The translations under genes and the position numbers were made by a program. A stretch of 64,000 nucleotides of DNA from Sphingomonas sp. BK235 (GTDB taxonomy: Bacteria; Pseudomonadota; Alphaproteobacteria; Sphingomonadales; Sphingomonadaceae). The notes under the pieces are model-generated. The model saw only the letters and a list, made by a program, of their open reading frames with translations, was not told the DNA's origin and ran no database searches. Below, one piece after another: positions 61,801-64,000 of the stretch. Positions within the stretch are counted from its first letter, which is position 1. Each line of letters starts with the position of its first letter. The stretch is from contig NZ_SLXN01000004.1 of NCBI RefSeq assembly GCF_004345855.1, positions 248,001 to 312,000 on the forward strand, written 5' to 3'.

Positions 61801-62133
61801 ATCGCGCGCAACCGTGCCTTCACCCGCATCGACCTCCACCTCGAGCAGGAACTGCCGACCTTCATCGGCGGCTCGCGCGTGTCGATCTTCGGCGACATCG
61901 AGAACCTGCCCAACCTGCTCAACAGTGACTGGGGCGGGCTGACCCAGCTCGGCTTCCCGCAATATGCCGCGGTGGTGCAGGTCCAGTGCCTGTCGGCGGC
62001 GGGCGCGGTCGCGACCGCGAGCACCCAGCCGTGCGCGCAGTACCGCTACTCGAGCTACCGCGCGCCCAACCCGACGCTCAGCGTCAACAACTCGCTGTAC
62101 TTGATCCGCGTCGGCGCGCGCTTCCGCTTCTAA
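58834..62133 (+). CDS. TonB-dependent receptor, Oar-like with carboxypeptidase-regulatory domain
   Basis: A 1099-residue outer-membrane receptor. The signal peptide ends near ATAMAQE. Residues 25-100 form a CarboxypepD_reg-like beta domain (IRGTVTAQGAPVAGATVTIT, VTSPQGNTTVTDIS), as in Oar proteins. The plug has DIVVTASSIQ, SFGGVNPRFNRFTINGVQVG and FQGGAIDTVLASGSNEFHG. The barrel ends YLIRVGARFRF. Oar-like receptors transport or bind proteins and peptides (Myxococcus Oar, Pseudoalteromonas TonB transducers), and sphingomonads have many of unknown ligand. AAAGGGG precedes the start; a LacI-type operator precedes the promoter. Confidence 0.93.
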   Translation: MRNNLLVGAALVALVAPATAMAQETTSTIRGTVTAQGAPVAGATVTITHVPSNTRTTTATSADGSFQQNGLRVGGPFTVEVTSPQGNTTVTDISTIAQQTFELPIDLAGDVTGGDIVVTASSIQGAGTISSGLRTVLTQEDIRKVASVNRDIRDIERRDPLATLDLTNSRAVSFGGVNPRFNRFTINGVQVGDNFGLNSDANPTGRGPVPFDAISQVSVAVAPTDIRQGNFQGGAIDTVLASGSNEFHGTGFYSESRDEWQGKRIKDQRVALPDYNSKTYGAMLSGPLIADKLFFMVAAERNTDPRPLSTTSISQIPNATQAQIDQISAIARDTYGYEPGGFLTVNSQKDEKIVGRIDWNVTDGHRLSLSYINAYESSTVAQGTSTNANTPAVGLESNYYQRSVLLRAGIAQLNSEWTDNLSTEARFLYKSNRVGQDPLFGANSPQYTVCTAPTSVVSGTNTTTSCGTGAPTVIFGPDISRQANQLFFDTWGGSLQATYTAGAHTVKMLAEVNANRTFNYFLQRATGAYYFDSIADFQNRSASQFDYANAVSLNTIDVAADFKYQQYTFGLQDEWDITDRLTLTYGARYDLYAMRTPVPRSDAFFGRYGFYNTKTYKGLDNFQPRITALWKPITDLNIRATAAVYGGGSPDIYLSNSYSNTGVLSNRVTITRATAAAGAVAGAQNTATCTAPYTGANAGVCTDALNGVSANAVPGSVNSFLASNTASLANAPTAALAPDFKLPSVTKLTASADYTLYGFRFGATYLYTKTNQAVTFTDLRSRVIGTLPDGRPRYASVTGAAATDTNQDILLGNTSKGRSHIFVLNFDKRTDWGLSFGGSYTWQDVKDVSPASSSTATSNYFNVAMYDPNNATLGISADQTKWAFKYNLGFDHAFFGDYKTTFQLFGETRAGRPFSYTMQSAGSGRSAVFGTVGGQNLGTNSDQRYLLYVPTSTTDPLVSYDSQDTATALDGLINGSKLKDYRGKVAARNIARNRAFTRIDLHLEQELPTFIGGSRVSIFGDIENLPNLLNSDWGGLTQLGFPQYAAVVQVQCLSAAGAVATASTQPCAQYRYSSYRAPNPTLSVNNSLYLIRVGARFRF

Positions 62134-62157
62134 GCACGCCGCCCGAACGACCTGCTC

Positions 62158-62188
62158 AGGCCGCCGCCCCAGCCCGGGGCGGCGGCCT
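62158..62188 (+). terminator. Rho-independent terminator after the receptor
   Basis: AGGCCGCCGCCCC, a 5-nt loop, and GGGGCGGCGGCCT give a perfect 13-bp stem, followed by TCCTTTTG. This is the clearest terminator in the window; it separates the receptor from the LytS-like kinase gene. Confidence 0.8.
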
Positions 62189-62230
62189 TCCTTTTGCGCC
62201 AAGCGGTTCGCGGGTGTAGAGGGGGCGGCG

Positions 62231-63394
62231 ATGGCGACCTCCGCGACCCATGCGCCCCCCGCGCCTACCGCTCCCGCCCCGCCCCCGACCAACGCCGTCG
62301 CGCCGGCGCGCCAGTTATTCGTGCGCCCCTTCTTCGAGGACAAGGCCGCCGCCTTCTGGAAGCTCCAGGCCGCGGGCTGGACCGGCTATATGCTGCTGCG
62401 CTCGGTCTCGTCGCTGTCGGTCAGCTTCACGCTGAAATCGATCGTGCCGGTGATCATCGAGTCGATTGTCGGCTATTGCATCACTTTGCTGCTCTCGACG
62501 CTGTACGGCTTCTACCGCCGGCTGCCGCGCGTGACGGGCATCATGCTCTCGATCTTCACGCTCTCGGCCGCGACCTTCCTCTACGCCACGCTCGACGCTT
62601 TCTCGTTCAGCCTGATCAAGCTCGCCGCCCCCGGCATCGACCTGTCGGTGCTGCTCGCCACTTTGTTCCTCAACTTCACCGTGCTGGCGGGCTGGTCGGC
62701 GCTGTATTTCGGGATCAACTTCTACCTGATCGTCGAGGACCAGATCGATCAGATGGAGCATCTCGAGAATCAGGCCTCGAGCGCGCAGCTGGCGATGCTG
62801 CGCTATCAGCTCAACCCGCATTTCCTGTTCAACACGCTCAACTCGATCTCGACGCTGGTGCTGCTCAAGCAGACCGAGCGCGCCAACGCGATGCTGTCGC
62901 GGCTCAGCTCGTTCCTGCGCTACACGCTCGCTAACGAGCCCACCGCGCACGTCACCGTCGCGCAGGAGATCGAGACGCTCAAGCTGTACCTCGAGATCGA
63001 GAAGATGCGGTTCGAGGAGCGGCTGCGCCCGAAATTCGAGGTCGACGCCGCGGTGGAGAAGGCGCGCTTGCCGTCGCTGCTGCTCCAGCCCCTGGTCGAG
63101 AATGCGATCAAATATGCGGTCACGCCGCAGGAGGATGGCGCCGAGATCTGCGTCACCGCGCGGCTCGTCGGCGACAGGGTGCTGCTCGGCGTATCCGACA
63201 CCGGTCCGGGCTTGATGCCGACCAAATCGCGGCCAAGCCTTTCCACCGGCGTCGGCATCGCCAATATCAGGGAGCGGCTGGCACAGGCTTACGGGCCTGA
63301 CCACCGCTTCGATGTGCGGGCCATGCCGACGGGCGGGTTCGGGGTCGAGATCGAGATCCCGTACCAGCGCGAAGTACCGAATAGAGAGGTGTGA
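62231..63394 (+). CDS. LytS/YehU-like membrane histidine kinase
   Basis: A 387-residue His_kinase (PF06580)-type sensor. A Pro/Ala-rich N-terminus precedes about four hydrophobic helices (IIESIVGYCITLLLSTLYGF, IMLSIFTLSAATFLYATL, LLATLFLNFTVLAGWSALYF). The phospho-acceptor His is at about 197 in YQLNPHFLFNTLNSIS, and the ATPase motifs LLQPLVENAIKYAV and SDTGPGL follow. Such kinases pair with LytTR regulators, as here: the next gene starts inside its stop. Signal unknown; the receptor terminator makes it transcriptionally separate. Confidence 0.91.
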   Translation: MATSATHAPPAPTAPAPPPTNAVAPARQLFVRPFFEDKAAAFWKLQAAGWTGYMLLRSVSSLSVSFTLKSIVPVIIESIVGYCITLLLSTLYGFYRRLPRVTGIMLSIFTLSAATFLYATLDAFSFSLIKLAAPGIDLSVLLATLFLNFTVLAGWSALYFGINFYLIVEDQIDQMEHLENQASSAQLAMLRYQLNPHFLFNTLNSISTLVLLKQTERANAMLSRLSSFLRYTLANEPTAHVTVAQEIETLKLYLEIEKMRFEERLRPKFEVDAAVEKARLPSLLLQPLVENAIKYAVTPQEDGAEICVTARLVGDRVLLGVSDTGPGLMPTKSRPSLSTGVGIANIRERLAQAYGPDHRFDVRAMPTGGFGVEIEIPYQREVPNREV

Positions 63395-64000
63395 TGAGCA
63401 TTCGTACCATTCTCGTCGACGACGAGCCGCTCGCGATCCAGGGGCTCGAGCTCCGCCTCGCGGCGCACGACGACGTCGAGATCATCGCCAAGTGCCAGAA
63501 CGGGCGCGAGGCGATCAGCGCGATCAAGACGCACAAGCCCGACCTCGTCTTCCTCGACATCCAGATGCCGGGCTTCGACGGTTTCTCGGTGGTGCAGGGG
63601 CTGATGGACGTCGAGCCACCGCTCTTCGTGTTCGTCACGGCCTATTCCGATCACGCGATCCGCGCCTTCGAGGCGCAGGCGACCGATTATCTGATGAAGC
63701 CGGTGGAGGAGGCGCGGCTGGCCGACACGCTCGACCGCGTGCGCCAGCGGCTGTCCGAGCGGCAGAGCGTCGGCGAGGCGGAGAAGCTCAAGGAGGTGCT
63801 CGCCGAGCATGCGCCGCAAGCAGCCGCCGAGATCGGCGACGGCGGTGACTCGGTCAACGCCAGCCGCTTCGAGAAGATGATCAACATCAAGGATCGCGGC
63901 CAGATCTTCCGCGTCGACGTCGACACGATCGAGCGGATCGACGCCGCGGGCGATTACATGTGCATCTACACCGGCGACAACACGCTGATCCTGCGCGAGA
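63394..64000 (+). CDS. LytTR-family response regulator, 3' end cut by window
   Basis: A partial regulator of at least 202 residues. The receiver starts SIRTILVDDEPLAIQGLELR, with phospho-acceptor Asp at about 55 (VFLDIQMPGFDG), Thr in FVTAYSDHAI and Lys in DYLMKPVEEA. After a linker, the LytTR DNA-binding domain begins (INIKDRGQIFRVDVDTIERI, DYMCIYTGDN) and runs off the window. The start overlaps the kinase stop (TGATG), and AGAGGTG precedes it. It would bind direct repeats upstream of its targets. Confidence 0.92.
   Translation, partial: MSIRTILVDDEPLAIQGLELRLAAHDDVEIIAKCQNGREAISAIKTHKPDLVFLDIQMPGFDGFSVVQGLMDVEPPLFVFVTAYSDHAIRAFEAQATDYLMKPVEEARLADTLDRVRQRLSERQSVGEAEKLKEVLAEHAPQAAAEIGDGGDSVNASRFEKMINIKDRGQIFRVDVDTIERIDAAGDYMCIYTGDNTLILRE

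Overview
The window looks like a chromosomal segment of a Sphingomonadaceae alphaproteobacterium, most likely Sphingomonas or a close relative. The support is very high GC, three large TonB-dependent receptors, a SapC/tryptophan-halogenase-like pair beside one of them, HisKA_2-type kinase signalling, small VADGDDDNSDSN-type secreted proteins, and palindromic intergenic repeats of the kind common in sphingomonads. I see no rRNA or tRNA gene, CRISPR array, phage or complete insertion sequence. About 59 protein genes are supported, plus one probable gene remnant.

Layout. 1-2.9 kb: a response regulator diverges from a glycosyltransferase/outer-membrane-protein pair; a 55-residue ORF follows. 3-8.3 kb: SapC-like and halogenase-like genes diverge from a 954-residue TonB receptor. 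8.3-12.7 kb: DUF2171 protein, class I ribonucleotide reductase beta subunit, a DUF2442 gene behind a repeat and a probable DUF4160 remnant, an epoxide-hydrolase-like enzyme, and an outer-membrane barrel. 12.9-25.6 kb: prmA with an SDR, a glycosyltransferase with an LpxH-like phosphoesterase, DUF1440 protein, SppA, a GNAT, a TRIC-type channel, two thioesterases, a hybrid kinase and a DEAD-box helicase. 25.6-28.1 kb: repeat-rich, with small genes. 28.1-35.4 kb: a DctB/DctD-like two-component system with a PDZ/M48 protease, opposite a porin and a 2-oxoglutarate-type permease. 35.5-42.7 kb: quinone oxidoreductase, DUF1192, clpA, a HAD hydrolase and a second TonB receptor. 42.9-46.5 kb: a three-gene signalling operon and two small membrane or secreted proteins. 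46.6-54.7 kb: a run of oxidoreductases and small enzymes, then a LysR regulator diverging from pirin. 54.7-58.5 kb: a DNA methyltransferase fused to a nuclease-like domain, and a NatAB-type ABC exporter. 58.8-64 kb: an Oar-like TonB receptor behind a LacI-type operator, followed by a LytS/LytTR-type pair cut by the window end.

How the genes work together. The main theme is nutrient import and its control: three TonB receptors, one porin/permease module with its own two-component system, and several sensor pairs. A second theme is envelope maintenance and proteolysis (SppA, M48 protease, ClpA, glycosyltransferases, LpxH-like enzyme). Two families of palindromic repeats are scattered between genes. 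One behaves like a ~200-bp MITE: it has terminal inverted repeats, and one copy sits inside another.

The points I find most worth following are the DctD-like activator that lacks the GAFTGA loop, the nested repeat, the halogenase-like/SapC/TonB module with an unusual motif and a palindrome in its shared promoter, the LacI-type operator before the Oar-like receptor, the hairpin leader of clpA, and a 37-residue membrane microprotein with a strong ribosome site. All calls rest on reading the sequence and remembered family features; no database search was run.
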